Of a DNA stretch of 64,000 nt, positions 12,131 to 25,122 are shown one piece after another (positions within the stretch are counted from its first letter, which is position 1; each line of letters begins with the position of its first letter). A program made the position numbers and the translations under genes. The stretch covers positions 22,172,501-22,236,500 of the forward strand of contig NC_081810.1 of NCBI RefSeq assembly GCF_030704535.1, written 5' to 3'. The notes beneath the pieces are model-generated. The model saw only the letters and a list, made by a program, of their open reading frames with translations, was not told the DNA's origin and ran no database searches. The DNA is from Vitis vinifera (Eukaryota > Streptophyta > Magnoliopsida > Vitales > Vitaceae).

Positions 12131-14477
12131 CTTGGTAATCGGATGATGTAATGGAAGATTGAAAATGGTTGGGCTTTGATTCAACTTTCTGGGCCCCCAT
12201 TATTTCTATTTTAATTACCCCGTTTTCCCCTTTTTTATTTTTTTAAACTAAATTAAATACCATATTTATTTTCTTCCAGGTTTATAATTTTTGCCTTGAT
12301 ACAAATAAATAAACATATTTTACCTTTTTCCCTTATCTTGTTGGACACACTCTTTGAATTTTGAGCAACAACCGCAACCCAAATCAATAAACTATTCCAA
12401 CCATCAAAATCATGTCCCATGACCTCACTCCATCCCCTTTCTTCCCCCTTATAACAACCAAACATTGTTCCTTAATGTAATGTTTTCAAAATCAATCATA
12501 TAAAAAAACACTTCAAATATTTCAAACTTGTTTTGAAAACAAGTTCTCACAAAAACAGTTTCCAATCACAAGTTTAGAGTTGTAATTGGCAGAGGGAAGC
12601 GCTGATAGTGGGACGATGGCACTCATCAACCACTCACAGGCAAGAGGCACATGCAGGGAGGCATACAAATTTGAAACCTTGCATACGCAACCTCCGGTGA
12701 TGTGACGGCGAAGAATATTCTTTAGACTTTAAGGTAAGTGGATATGCAGACATCTAAGCATTCTTGGGAAAACTCTCATTCCTACACCGCATCCTCTATT
12801 TTTACCTTACTTCAAAAGAAAAATATCATATGGAGACTCAAATCTAAAATAATTCTCAATCAAATCTCCTATCGATTAGATGACGTTTTATTTATTTTTG
12901 TCATTTTTGGCTAGTTAATAACGGTAACTTATAATATTACATTCGATTGATTAGTGTTTTTCCTTTATTGTTTAGGATTTAATTAGATGTTTGTCCATTC
13001 TAAGAGAAGATTAATTAGATGTTTGCTCGTTACAAGGAAAGAAAAAGATGTTCGAATCAACATCAATTTTTATTAGACTAATGAATTGATTTGGACGATG
13101 TAAGAGTTGTCTTAGTTGACTTTGTGCTCTAATCAAATATCTTTATCCAACGTGAAGTTAATTATATTATGTAACCTTACTCTTGTGGCATAGGGAGAAG
13201 TGACCAATTAATATTGGTCACACTTTGGCCATTTATATGGCAATTAACAAATAAATTACTTCAATTAAAATGTTGTCACACGTAAGAAAAGGTCATGGTG
13301 TTAACTAAATAAGGTCAAGTGGTCAAGTTGCATTGTTGCACTTTAGCCACGTATATGACAAATGATTAAATTTATTGGATTGAAGTTCTATCATATAATA
13401 TAAAAATGTAATAATATCGAGTCTCATAAAAACCATGGGAGGTTTACCTAGTCGTTAATTTCAAGGCCTAATGGGATCAGTCGATGTGCATGTAAGACCC
13501 CGACATCCAAAGTTATAAAAAATAATAATAAAAAGATAATAATATTAATCAAATTAAGTAATTGAAAATCCTTCATATGGTCTGTCTATTCAATTTATTT
13601 TTTGAAATATTTTTTATTTTTACTTTTTCTTTCATTATTTTATATATATATATATATATAAAAGAAAGAAGTTTGGAAATTTGAAGAAAAATATAAAACA
13701 ATTTCTGAAGATGGTTAAAAATTTTGACCAATAAGAAAAAAGGAAGAAAATATTTTTTGAAATTAAACTTGCATTTTATTTTTCCCTTATCCTTCTTCTT
13801 CCTATTCAGAAATAAAATTTTACAAACAAAAAAAAAAGGAAGAATGGATGAAAAAACGGAATATTAAATTTTTTTTATTAATGGGAATGAAAGATATAAA
13901 GAAAAAAAAATCATTATATAAAGCCTATATTTAAACATCATTTTCCAAGTAAATAAATAATTAAAAATTGCCAATTATGGCTACCATAATGACACCTCGT
14001 GAATTGTGATAAATAAAGGAGTTTGACCGAGGAGATTATAAAAAGAAGAAAATTAAAAAATTAAAATAGAGAACGAAAGAGAGAGGAAAAGATGCGTTGC
14101 CCACTGAGTCGTTAATACCCTCTTTGATAACTCCTTTCAAAAAATAGGTTTTAAGACTAAATAACCATTTAAAAATAATTATTTTTTAAAAATAATATTT
14201 TAAAATTTGTTTTTTTAATATTGTAAATAAAAAATTTGTTTAAAAGCTTAAAATGTTTTTAATATTTTAAAAATAATTTCTATATTTAATATTTTATTTT
14301 TAAATTTCTTAAAATAGTATTAAGAAAAAGATAATAATAAAAAATATTTTATAAAAACATCATTTTTCTGTTTTTAATGTTAAACATCCGTAATAAAAAT
14401 AAGAAATATAATAAAATAGGGACTAGAGAAGTGAAAATAAAATAAAATATACATTTCATTTTACTTTTAACTTTTTC

Positions 14478-14514
<37 letters not shown>

Positions 14515-14992
14515 TAAAGCATTTAAATAAATAGATAATTCTTTGTCTAAATTTTATTTTCTTTTTTTAATTATATATAAAAAGTATAGATTTTTCAATT
14601 TAAAAATAATAATTTTAAAATTCAAGATAATAAAAAATTTTGTTACGTCAATGTTTTAAATATTTTTAAAATCATTATTTTTTAATATAAATATTTATTA
14701 AAGATATTATTATTTTCTAATTTAAGTTCATTCGTTTTAGGCATTTGTGTTATTTCATGTGAATATACCCCGTCAACTAAGCTGAACGTAATTTTCAGGC
14801 CAAACGGGACGTAAGAAATATCTGAGGTGTGAAATAATTTCGAAGTGGGAAACAGATGTGTACACATGTGATGGTTACAGCTGGCAGGCTTACACGGCCA
14901 CATCACCTCTCACCTCCATGTTGCATTTTAGAATAAAAAATCAGGGCTACTATCTGTCATCCCACTGAGGCTATCTCAACCAAAAAAAAGAA

Positions 14993-15002
14993 GACACGTG
15001 TC
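14993..15002. promoter_or_regulatory. Palindromic G-box (GACACGTGTC)
   Basis: A perfect 10-bp palindrome with a CACGTG core, the binding site class of plant bZIP and bHLH factors. A second lies about 110 bp downstream. It is about 3 kb upstream of the NAT12 start codon and about 8 kb from RLP24, so its target is unknown. Confidence 0.4.
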
Positions 15003-15102
15003 CCAGAAGAGTCCACAAATGCCTCAAAAGACACTTGTGACCTTACGGTACTCTTCTCTGCTGTCTACAACACAATCATGCTTCCATTTGTTACGAGGCC
15101 AA

Positions 15103-15112
15103 ATCACGTGAT
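15103..15112. promoter_or_regulatory. Palindromic G-box (ATCACGTGAT)
   Basis: A second perfect 10-bp palindrome around CACGTG in the same intergenic stretch, followed at once by GTCACATGGCC. It is noted with the G-box at 14993-15002. Function is inferred only from the motif. Confidence 0.35.
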
Positions 15113-15275
15113 GTCACATGGCCAATTCCCTCTTGCATTCTGCCCTTTCTTTCACCAATATCTTATTGCCATCTGTAATTCCCCTTCCTTTCATCTCTTT
15201 CGATTCAACAACACTTGTGTTTTTTGTTGGGATTAGAATCATTAGATTCAACTCCGATATGATTGAATAGCGTAA

Positions 15276-15576
15276 GGGCACGTTGGAACCGTTTTTTAAA
15301 ACAGTTTTACTTTAATAAAAAATATAAATTTTTTAATAAATACCTTTTGATTATTTTATATTATTTTCATTTATTTTTTTATGACTATTTTAAGAAATAA
15401 TTATATAAATATATAACATAATTAAAAATAAAATATTAGATATAAAAATTATTTTTAAAATATATTAAAAATAAGTTTAAAATATTTTAGATTTTCAAGT
15501 AGACTTCTATTTTATAAAAATCAAATAATAATTTAAAATATATATTTTTAAAAATAGTTATCAAACAAATCCTAAA
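15276..15576. mobile_element. AT-rich MITE-like palindromic element
   Basis: The left end (gggcacgttggaaccgtttt) and the right end (aaaaatagttatcaaacaaa) are imperfect inverted copies of one another, with long A/T runs between. A similar pair bounds 36192-36597. No open frame is present. This is the form of a non-autonomous DNA transposon; the exact superfamily is unknown. Confidence 0.55.
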
Positions 15577-16193
15577 ATTTCTTCTTAAATATAAATTTAA
15601 CCTTACTCTAGACAATTGGTTTCCAAGTTGAATAAGATTTAAGTAATAAAATATTGTTCCAATTTCCAAAGGGACCTTTCATGGTGTCGTGCCCTTGGAC
15701 CATGGACCTAGATTTTGGACATTATGGAATTATTTACTTTTCTAATATGGACGCTTTGGCATCGATGTGGTGTTGCCATGTTGGTGTGATGCTTATGTTG
15801 ACAAGGAGCATGATTCCATTTCATCCATGTGATTTCCTTTGTACCAAATTGTTCCACCTCATTTCAATAATTTGCCATGACAAAATATATTTTACATGGT
15901 CAACATGACTTGAAATCCAATAGCGTGTCAATAACATTTTAATAACATGTCTAATGTTGTATTTCAAGTAAAATTATATGTACATAATGAAAATTTTAAA
16001 ACTATTAATTAAAAAAAATATTTCTAATATTTGGTGAAGAAAATTAAAGTATTGGGTAGGTTAACCAAAAAAAAGTTAATAGAAAATTTAAATGAGATAT
16101 TGAAGATATATTATTTGAGGATTGTGGGATGACCCTTACACACCTATAGTTTGTAAGTGTTTCATGTTTGGAAATCAAATTTATACTTTTTAG

Positions 16194-19100
16194 ATATTAT
16201 TATGGGGAATTTGTGCTTTGGAGCTGATATTTGGGAATTATATCATTTTCGGAACACAACAATGAGAAATATGATAATCAACTTTTAATATGAAAAGTAT
16301 TATCGCTTTTGTGCACTCTGAGTCGACTCCATCTTTTGTACCCAAATTGCTCTTCCGTTTCTCTAGTTCAACATCCTCAGCATCATCCCAACCTCCATGT
16401 CACCACCCGATCTGAATCTTTTCTTCTCCCATTTGGAAGTTTTCTATCATTTTTCTTCCTTGCCAACAACCCAAAATTTCTTTCATTTCAGTTCAGAAAC
16501 TTAAATCCAAAACTCCAAGGCGGTGTCAAAACGAGCATTTCGTCATGCCTCTAGCTGAGATGCCTCAGCTGGACACTTGCCTTGAGCCTTAGCTGCAGCT
16601 AAATCTCGTCTAGGAGCCATGAGAGTTCAAGAGAATCCTGGAAAAACGAAATGGAGCTCGGGTGGAGAGAGTAGACACCCAAAAACCGAAACCCTAACCT
16701 CCAAATGCATCATAGACTCACAAATCTATGTCCAAGATATCTCTATCAGCAAAAATAACACCAAACATCCCTTCCAGACCACTAAATCGGCGAAGCCCTT
16801 GAAGAACCAAAGGAAACGGTGCAAAAAATGAAGCGCGAGAGACTCTTAAAATACTGGGTCCCGACAAACCAGTCAACCGATCCTTGAACTGGTTGAGCGA
16901 TTGAGAAGAAAAGTCTACTAGAAGAAAAAGTTCACATTTGGTATTTTGGTGACTATACTTTAGGTACTACCTTAACAATCCTTAGGTACGACTTTAATCT
17001 ACCTTAAGTACTATCTTAACTGATCTTAGGTACTACCTTAGTTAAACTTGGGTACTACCCGTGTGAAGTCTCAGAACTTTATTTGTGGATATTACTTACT
17101 TCATTTGTGACCCTTAGAACATGTCATTTTGTGATTAATTAGTGTGATTAGTTGGTTCACCTTTGATATTTTGGTGATTGTACCTTAGGTACTACCTTAA
17201 CCGATCTTAGGTACTACTTTAGTTAAACATGTGTACTACCTATGTGAAGGCTAGGAACTTCAATTGTAGATATTACTTACTTCATTTGTAACCCTTAGAG
17301 CATGCCATTTTGTGATTAATTAGTGTGGTCAGTTGGTTCACCTTTAATATTTTGGTGATTGTACCTTAGGTACTACCTTAATTAGGTACAACCTTAATCT
17401 ACCTTAGGTATGACCTTAATCTACCTTAGGTACAACCTTAACTGACCTTAGGTACTACTTGTGTAAAGCTTTAGAGAGAATGTTTGTTCCATCTCTTGAC
17501 CAGTACTTGACCGAACCTCGATCAATACTTGATTGAACCTCGATCGAGAATAAAATGCTACTGGAGGAGAGATAAGATGCTTTGCATCTCTCGATCGGAC
17601 ATCGATCGGGTAGGGGTAACCGATCGATTGGTTTTATGTCTAAAACTAAAAAGGAGACCAACCCGCTCCTAGACATTTGAATAAGCTGAAACTGAAATCG
17701 GGGAGCAAAGAGAAAAGGACATTTGTGGCTAAATCATGAAAACATAGAAGGACAAATAATAGAAATTGTGTCCACGATGAAACAACTATTGTTTCTTACA
17801 CCAACCCGCATTTATTAATGTATGTGAATCATTTGAGTGATCAATATCATTTCTACTGCAAGATTTAGTTCTTTCATCTACTACCCAGACTTCATGGGTT
17901 TTAATAATGGGTAACTACCAAAACAAGATGCTTCAAACCATATGAGGTTTTTTATTTTAATTATTATTTTTATATTTTAGTTGCAATGCTATGCTTGGGT
18001 AAATTTGTTTTCCTTCTGGTCAAATTAATATTGATAAAGATATTTTTTTCCAAAATCAAAATAACAATTGGATTGAAAAAATAAAGAATATTTAACCATC
18101 TTATTATTTTATGACTGACATGAAAAATTAAATGGAAAACAAGAGGATAGAGGGTCCATTCATGAGTCTACCTATCTCTGAGGTATCTATTTTTTTATTG
18201 TAATTAAAATACCTTATTTATAAGTCATACATGTATAAATATTATAAAATAAAAATATAATACTTTTTATAAATTAATAAATATTCATTTATCGATAAAT
18301 CAATAACCCTATTAAGATAATAATTTTTCTTGGTCTCAAAAGTATTATTTATAAGGTTACACAAAAATGATGCTACAGGTTACACAAGATTCATTCTATT
18401 GGTAACTGATATTGTTGTTGCCGATGAAATAAGCAAATCTTAACCAAGATCTATATATGATATGAGAATTACAAACAAGAGGTCTTTGGTAAATTAAACA
18501 ACAAAACCCTAAATCTGCATTAACTAAAAATATAATAATCAATTCACCTAAACAAAGTACAACTACTTGATAACAATAAAAATTTGGGTGGGCCATGTTG
18601 CTTCTTCAAAGTCCACATAAGTAGACATAACCTCCTAGTCCCTTGTCTCTAGCGCAATCCAATATCTACATAAATCATAGGATCTTGTCATATATCTCAA
18701 TAAAGAAAGAGCATTGATTTTTAAAGATAATAGTTAGGTTAAAAGTTAGTACCCATAGCTGTTGAAGTTTCTTGTAGTGACAGATTAACTTTATCAGCTC
18801 AGTTCCATGAATCTCTAAAGCATAACTCAGGTTGAAGGAGATCAAATTTGAGCAAATGGGGTTAATAGCTAACATTGTAGTTGCCATAATTGCTATTATG
18901 AATTACTATTGCAAAATATAGTGCAAAATGTATATAATTCATACATATATACCACATTTTAGGATAATAATAGTGATTGTTAATTAAAAAATTCAAAATA
19001 TAACATGTCAAGTTTAACTAAGGTAGTACCTAAGGTATAGTCACCAAAAAACTAAAGGTGAACCAATTAACCATACTAATTAATCACATAATGACATGCT

Positions 19101-20003
19101 CTAAGGGTCACAAATAAAGTAAGTGATATTCACAAATGAAGTTTCGAGACTTCAAATAGATAGTACCCAAGGTTAGTTAAGGTTGTACCTAAGGTAGATT
19201 AAGGTTGTACTTAAGGGCTATTAAGGCAATACATAAGGTATAGTCACCAAAATACCAAAGATGAACAAATAATCTCTTTCTTTCAGTAGACTTTTTTTCC
19301 TGGTCGCACGACCTGTTCGAGGATCGATCGATCGGTTTGTCGGGACCCAATACTGTAAAAGTATCTTGGGCTTCATTTTTTGCATCATTTATTTTGGTTC
19401 TTCAAGGGCTTCGCCAATTCAGTGGTCTATGAGAGATGTTTGGTGTTATTTCTTGCTGATAGTGCTATCTTGGACACGAATTTGCGAGTTTATGATGCAT
19501 TTGGAGGTTAGGGTTTTGGTTTTTGGGTACCTACTCTCTCCACTCAAGCTCCATTTCATTTTTCTCGGATTCTCTTGGACTCTCATGGCTCCTAGACGAG
19601 AGGCTAAGGCTCAGGACAAGTGCCCAGCTAAGGCATATCAGCTAGAGGCACGCTAAAAGGTGCATTTTGACACCACCTTGGAGTTTTGAATTTGGGTTTC
19701 TGAACTGAAATAAGAGAAATTTTGGGTTGTTAACAATGAAGAGAGATGAGAGAAAATCTCCAAATGAGATAAGAAAACATTCAGATTGTGTAGTGACATG
19801 GAGGTTGGGATGATGCTAAGGATGTTGAGCTAAAAAAACGGATGGGCAATTTGGGTACAGAAGATGGAGTTGGCTCAGAGTGTACAAAAACGATAATCCT
19901 TTTAATATTAAAAGTTGATTCCCGTATTCCCCATTGTCGGGTTCCGAAAACCATATAATTCCCAAATAGCAGCTCCAAAACATAAGTTTCCCCATTATTA
20001 TAG
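16194..20003. mobile_element. 3.8-kb element with about 1-kb inverted arms
   Basis: The arms at about 16194-17240 and 19008-20003 are inverted copies, roughly 80-85% alike by eye. Shared blocks include TTTGGGAATTATAT, ATCATCCCAACCTCCATGTC, CAACCCAAAATTTCT, CTCGTCTAGGAGCCATGAGA and CGAAGCCCTTGAAGAACCAA. The 1.8-kb centre has no recognisable transposase. The structure fits a non-autonomous long-TIR element such as a Mutator-like or foldback type. The ends were judged by where similarity fades and no target-site duplication was found, so class and exact boundaries are inferred. If transcribed across, it would fold into a long hairpin. Confidence 0.75.
16931..17480. repeat. Tandem repeat inside the left arm (about 181-225 bp units)
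   Basis: The block beginning ttcacctttgatattttggt and running through several GGTACTACCTTA-type motifs starts at about 16931, 17156 and 17337. Spacings are 225 and 181 bp, and the third copy is partial. The same motifs recur inverted in the right arm near 19010-19270. Confidence 0.85.
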
Positions 20004-23000
20004 GCATTGGGTGCTTGCACTTTTCAAAATATTCATGCATAGTCCTTTTATGCATTAGACACCTTTGAAATGCCTAATTACAATAGGCTTGTTGCATGTG
20101 GTATATTAGTATGATAAATTAGGAAAATACAATTGACTAATGATATTGAGTTATTCTAATAAGTTATCAGAAAAATGAGTCTAACTCTTCAAAGCTAACC
20201 AAGCAATCTCTAAAATACCTTGATATGCAAAGACAATGTATAAATCAACCTTACAAAGTATTAATTTTGAACATATCCTCGTTATAGATGTACATGATAA
20301 GCAATTACCTTTTGACAATAATCGGAGGAAACTCCATCATGATAATCCAATCAAAATTAACTAAACTATGATTAAAATTTTATTATAAATAGTTGCAATG
20401 AAGATTCAAATGAGCAAATCATTGAACTTCTAACTGCTTTGCTAGAAGTAACTCTTTTGATAAAGACCGTGATTTTTAGTTATCTTCAATCATATCACAA
20501 ATCATTAAGATAAACTTATCAACTATTACTCAAACTAATGGTTTTCTTTCATTATTTTTATCTATCATTTGATTTAAACAATGAAAGCTTCATTGGTAAC
20601 TTTTTAGGTGATTTTTTTAAAATTTATTATTTAGATATTTGAAGAAGTTCAATAAACATGAAAAGTTGAGGGGAATTTTGAAAAGTTATCATAATTTAAA
20701 GTATTAAAAGTCAATTTTCTAGTCGAAAGTCTTATATAGTGTTTGGTATGTATCTTAATAAGCAAATATGATAATGAGTTTTTCTTTTTTTATAAAATGG
20801 GACAAACTTTATTTTAGAATCAACCTAATTAAGTTAAATAACACAAGAGATGAGGATATTTAAAAAGTACTATCTCATTTGAATATCTTTGGCCGATAAA
20901 AGGAAAGAGAGAGAAAAAAAAAATGGAGTCTTAGGACTTGGAGTCCAAGGAAGAGGTGGACAACAGACAAAAAGGCATGATATGATGGCCACACCGCCAC
21001 ACAAAAGCAAATGATTAAACTAGATTAAACCAAAAAAGTAGAAGGTTGCTAGCTGCCACCCGACCCCAATTTGGAAAGCAACTGGCCCCCGTTTCCTAGC
21101 TTCAGTAGCAAGGCAGCCCCAGTGCCCAGCCCCACCCATTCACACACAAACAATAAGTAGCCGTTTGAAGCCCTGACTGAGACTGAAAGTGACAACGTCC
21201 TTCCCCAATCCAATGCCCATAACAGTTGTTGCCTTGTTGGAGATGTTGATGTTGATTCCAGGCCAATAAAGATAGGACTAAGGAGGGCTACTGGGTTGTG
21301 TTGGGCACAAATTACAAGGCCTTGGTACTAAGAAATCATAATAACCAAACTCAAATCTCGACCTGATGTGAGAGGTCGAGGGTGTGGGTGAGAGTGTTGG
21401 CCCAAGTGAGGCATGGAGTAACCCATTTTTATGCATGAAAGGGTTACTTTTTAAAGAAGTTATTTTTATCAAAATAATATAAAAAAAGAAGAAATATTTA
21501 GGGCTTTTTTTTTTTCCTGTTTTTATATTTTTTATTCTTAAAAACAAAAAACATAAAAAAAAACTTATTTAGGGAGGGGATATATTTTTATTTTTTACGT
21601 TTTTTGTGTTGTCAAAAATCACTTTTTATATTTTTTAGAACAAAAAAGATGTTTATATTATTTTTTTATTGTTTAAATAATAGATTATTTTTTTTAATTA
21701 TTTTTTTGTATTTCAAATGTGAGCTTCACCCAACCACCAGATCCTCACCTATAAACCATTTCTTCCTCCTTAAATTATTTAAATTAATATATTTACATAT
21801 GATAACAAAATCATCATTTGTTTAAGAAAATTATAATTAATATAAAAATTTCAAAATAAAATCATTTTTTTAAATTTAAATAAATTGTAGATATGAAAAT
21901 TATTTATATATTTATAATAACAAATTATTGAAAAAAAACACTTTATTAATGAAAAAGTAACTTTCAATCATTTTTTTTTATTTCACTTATTTTAATTTTT
22001 TTTATTAATTCAATTAAACATGTTTTTTTTTAAACAAAAACTATTTTTCAGAATTCAATTCCTAAACACAATTTTTTTTTTTTTCTAAAAACACAAAAAA
22101 AACAAACTATTCTTAAAAACTATTTTTAGAGCAACCAAACAAGAGCTTAGATTTTTAAAATTAGATTTTCGATGAACATTTCAATAATAAAAAAAAGTCT
22201 GGGACGGTGTGTGGAATAAATAAGTGTCTCAACTTTCAAACACATTTTCTGAGATTCACCGGTGTTTCTTATTAGACCTTTGCCTTTCTCCATCTCCTCC
22301 TCCACTCCAGGGCCCGCTGATTTGGACTTGCACTCGGATTTTGTTTTGAAAGCAAAAATGAAAAGGCACAAAATAGTTTTAAGCTGTCTGAAAAATTTAA
22401 GGGAAAATATAAAAAAAAGAAAATAAAAAAAAATAGAATGAAAAAAAAGTTAAATTAAATAAATTATTTTTGTATATTTTTTTCAAACTCACTTTACTTA
22501 TTTTACTTTATTATAATAAGATTAAATATTTTAAATATATATAAATTTTAATTATATTTAATTTTTTTATTTTTATGTTTTTTTATAATGAAATCAGATA
22601 TAAAAATAAAAAAAAATCATTTTTTTAACACTTTTTTTTTTTTTTATTAATATTTTTCAGAACCAAACATATCTTAACAATATTTGATATATCTTTGTTA
22701 ATGAACAATCACCAAATTTGAGATTTCCACTATGAATATGAGATGCTTTTCTATACTGGGAGTTATGGCAGACATGACCCTTAGAGTCCTTGGGTGGGTG
22801 TGAGAGCAGCCTCACAATTAAAGACTCAGCTCTGCTACTCCAGTAATCGGTACCTATTTTTAAGTTTTATTTTTTAAATATTTCTTTCGAATATAAGAAT
22901 ATCATTATTTTCTAATGCTAATGTTTGGTTCTTAGGAAAGGGAAAATACAGGTAAAGAAAATAGAAAGAAAAAGTACGAGGAAAGACGATATAAAGGAAA

Positions 23001-23030
23001 CGTGTAAGGAAAATGTGGCTAGAGGTTGAT
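20004..23030. other. Intergenic AT-rich DNA between the inverted-repeat element and RLP24
   Basis: No gene was recognised. The segment 20900-21420 is less AT-rich but lacks a conserved frame. From about 21430 the DNA is dominated by A and T runs. Fragments resembling MITE ends occur near 22085-22140 (aaactatttttagagcaacc) and 22625-22680 (cagaaccaaacatatctt). Confidence 0.5.
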
Positions 23031-23130
23031 TGGGCTTCTTTAAATGCAAACCGGCCCGGCCCAGCAGTTGTAGCCCTGGTTCTGCAGCAAGACTCAAAAG
23101 AGTCTAAGACGCTGTCTCTGCTAAACCCTT
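23031..23130 (+). promoter_or_regulatory. RLP24 promoter: site II pair and telo-box-like motif
   Basis: TGGGCT at 23031-23036 and the inverse of TGGGCC (GGCCCA) at 23058-23063 are site II elements. TAAACCCTT near 23122-23130 resembles a telo box. This combination is established in plant promoters of ribosomal-protein and ribosome-biogenesis genes, where TCP factors bind site II. It sits just ahead of the probable first RLP24 exon and fits the function of the gene. Confidence 0.6.
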
Positions 23131-23173
23131 TTGGCCACCATTCACCGCATAGGGAAGGCATCGAGGAAGCCAG
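23070..23173 (+). other. Probable non-coding first exon of RLP24
   Basis: Sequence ending GAAGCCAG before a GTAACT donor at 23174, pairing in phase-free fashion with the TTGGCAG acceptor at 25090, just upstream of the start codon. This predicts a 1.9-kb intron in the 5' UTR. The 5' limit is approximate. An untranslated leader intron is common in plant ribosome-biogenesis genes. Confidence 0.55.
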
Positions 23174-25122
23174 GTAACTCTCAGGGTTTATGATTTTCGT
23201 GGCAGTTATATGTTCTAATTAGATTTTCTTTGATTTTTATATGGGAAAAGCAAATATTGATTTGGGTATTGTTGCTTTCAGAAAAAAAATTCATATATTT
23301 TGATGACTACAATGATTCTGTGACTCCATCCCTTTGTGGGTTCTTTACAGAATAGGATGAAAATCTTCATACATATGTTTTCTTATCCCATCTGTTTTGG
23401 GTTTTATAATTGACTAGTCAAATCTGCTGTTAGCTATATGTATATATATGGTGTTCGTGAGGATTACTCGTGCCCATTATTAGGAATGCCTTTACGGTTG
23501 GTCGTTCTGTTGGTTTTGAAGAACTTCACCAACTACTACAGAAGAAAATTGGGGTTTAAAGAGGTTCTTGTTAGTGTTTTTATTAATTAGGGAAGAAAAG
23601 ATATGGGTTTTGCTTTAATGCAGAAAATTAGTAAGGGCTTTCATTATTGTGTTTTTCCAAATGTCTTCCTATAAATCATTGGCAATTTTAGTGTCAATCA
23701 TAGCAGCTTCAGGAACTATTATCTTAGGTTGCTTTTTATGCCTGGGAAGCCATTTGATTATGTTTTATCAAAAGCATGAAGTTTGATGAATATTATTGTG
23801 GGAAGCATAATATATTTCAAGTTCAATTTTAACATTGTTAGGAGCATTGGCAGGATGTGAAGTATAAGTAGAACTGCCAAGAGAAATTTCTTTTCATGAA
23901 ATGATTTAGAGACAAACAAATTAAGCAGAGGTTTTCGGTGTTTTTTACCCATAAAAAAAAAACAGATGTAATGGGTTGAAAATAATTAAACATACCTTTA
24001 TCTTTTCCTGGATCCCAAAATACTGGAATAAAGTCATTTGGACTTGATTTACAATTACGTCCTAGATAGAAGTAAACTTTCTGATATTGCTGAGTTTGCA
24101 TGCTTGGCACTGAAAACAGAGAATGTAATTGTTGTTGTTGGATCCAGCAAATCAACGGATTGCTGAGAGGGATGGTCCTGACAATAGTGCCATCCCATTG
24201 TCATTGCTCTGCAGAGACATTGGAATGGAGACTTGCAAAAGCACATCTTGGATCATAGTCAAGATGATAAGAGTTCATTTTGTTCACACCCTCCTTTGAT
24301 CATCTTCTCATGTTGAAATATTGGGAGTTCCCAAAAAAGTGTATAGAAAATGTCACAGGAAGGAATTGAGTCAATTAAAATAAGCAGCCAAAAATAGATT
24401 TTGGACATAATGTTCAATGGACAAGTGAAGGATTTGGGCAGTATAGTGGTTTTTCTTTTCATAATAGTGCATTAATGACCGTCATCTAGAATAAAAGAAG
24501 TAGACCTATCAGAGGTAGAAGCTAAGGGAGGGATATGAGTAATTTTTGGAAGCCTTTAGGAAGATGTAAAGGCTGGAGGGTGGCAAGATGTCCAGCAGTG
24601 CTTGAAGAAAGCATGGATATTCTAATGAACTGCGTATTCTTTGGCATAGTGAACAGTCATGTAATTATAGTAGTACAAAAACTGGTTAAGCACTGGTCTG
24701 TTTTTGTTCTCTTTCACATTGCATGCAGGTACTCTTAAAATGATCTTGTTAATTTTTAAGCAGTAGAAGCATGAAGTCTACCGGGTACATTGAGGGGTGG
24801 TGTCTTTTTTGATGCATATATGGATTAAACATCTTGTTTAGGTGAACATGGATAACATAATGTTACTGCTGATGAAATTCTATTACAACTGATGATGCCT
24901 GAATTTATTTGGCTAACTGGATTCGAGTAGCAATTGTGGTTGGGGCATTTTTGTTTACACTAGGAAAAACATTTAGATATTAATGTTGATTAAAGAAATA
25001 TACTTGTCTTTGGACATTTTTATGGTAACTGTGTTCTTACTTTGTTTTTTGGCTATCCTTCTGAATGATGTAATTTTTCTTTATTGGCAGAAAATAGGGG
25101 TTCCTTCTAAGACAGAAGCATA

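Larger units (their letters stand above)
12131..16193. other. Intergenic AT-rich DNA upstream of NAT12
   Basis: No gene was recognised. The stretch holds (TA)n microsatellites at about 13642-13660 and 14483-14508, an AT-rich MITE-like palindrome at 15276-15576, a possible relative of it around 14117-14400, and a G-box pair near 15 kb. The reading frames are short and lack recognisable domains. Confidence 0.55.

Noticed and set aside
16194-20003. Reading the inverted arms as a duplicated gene pair
   Set aside because: No frame is kept between the two arms; differences fall evenly over all codon positions and include indels, as in non-coding DNA.
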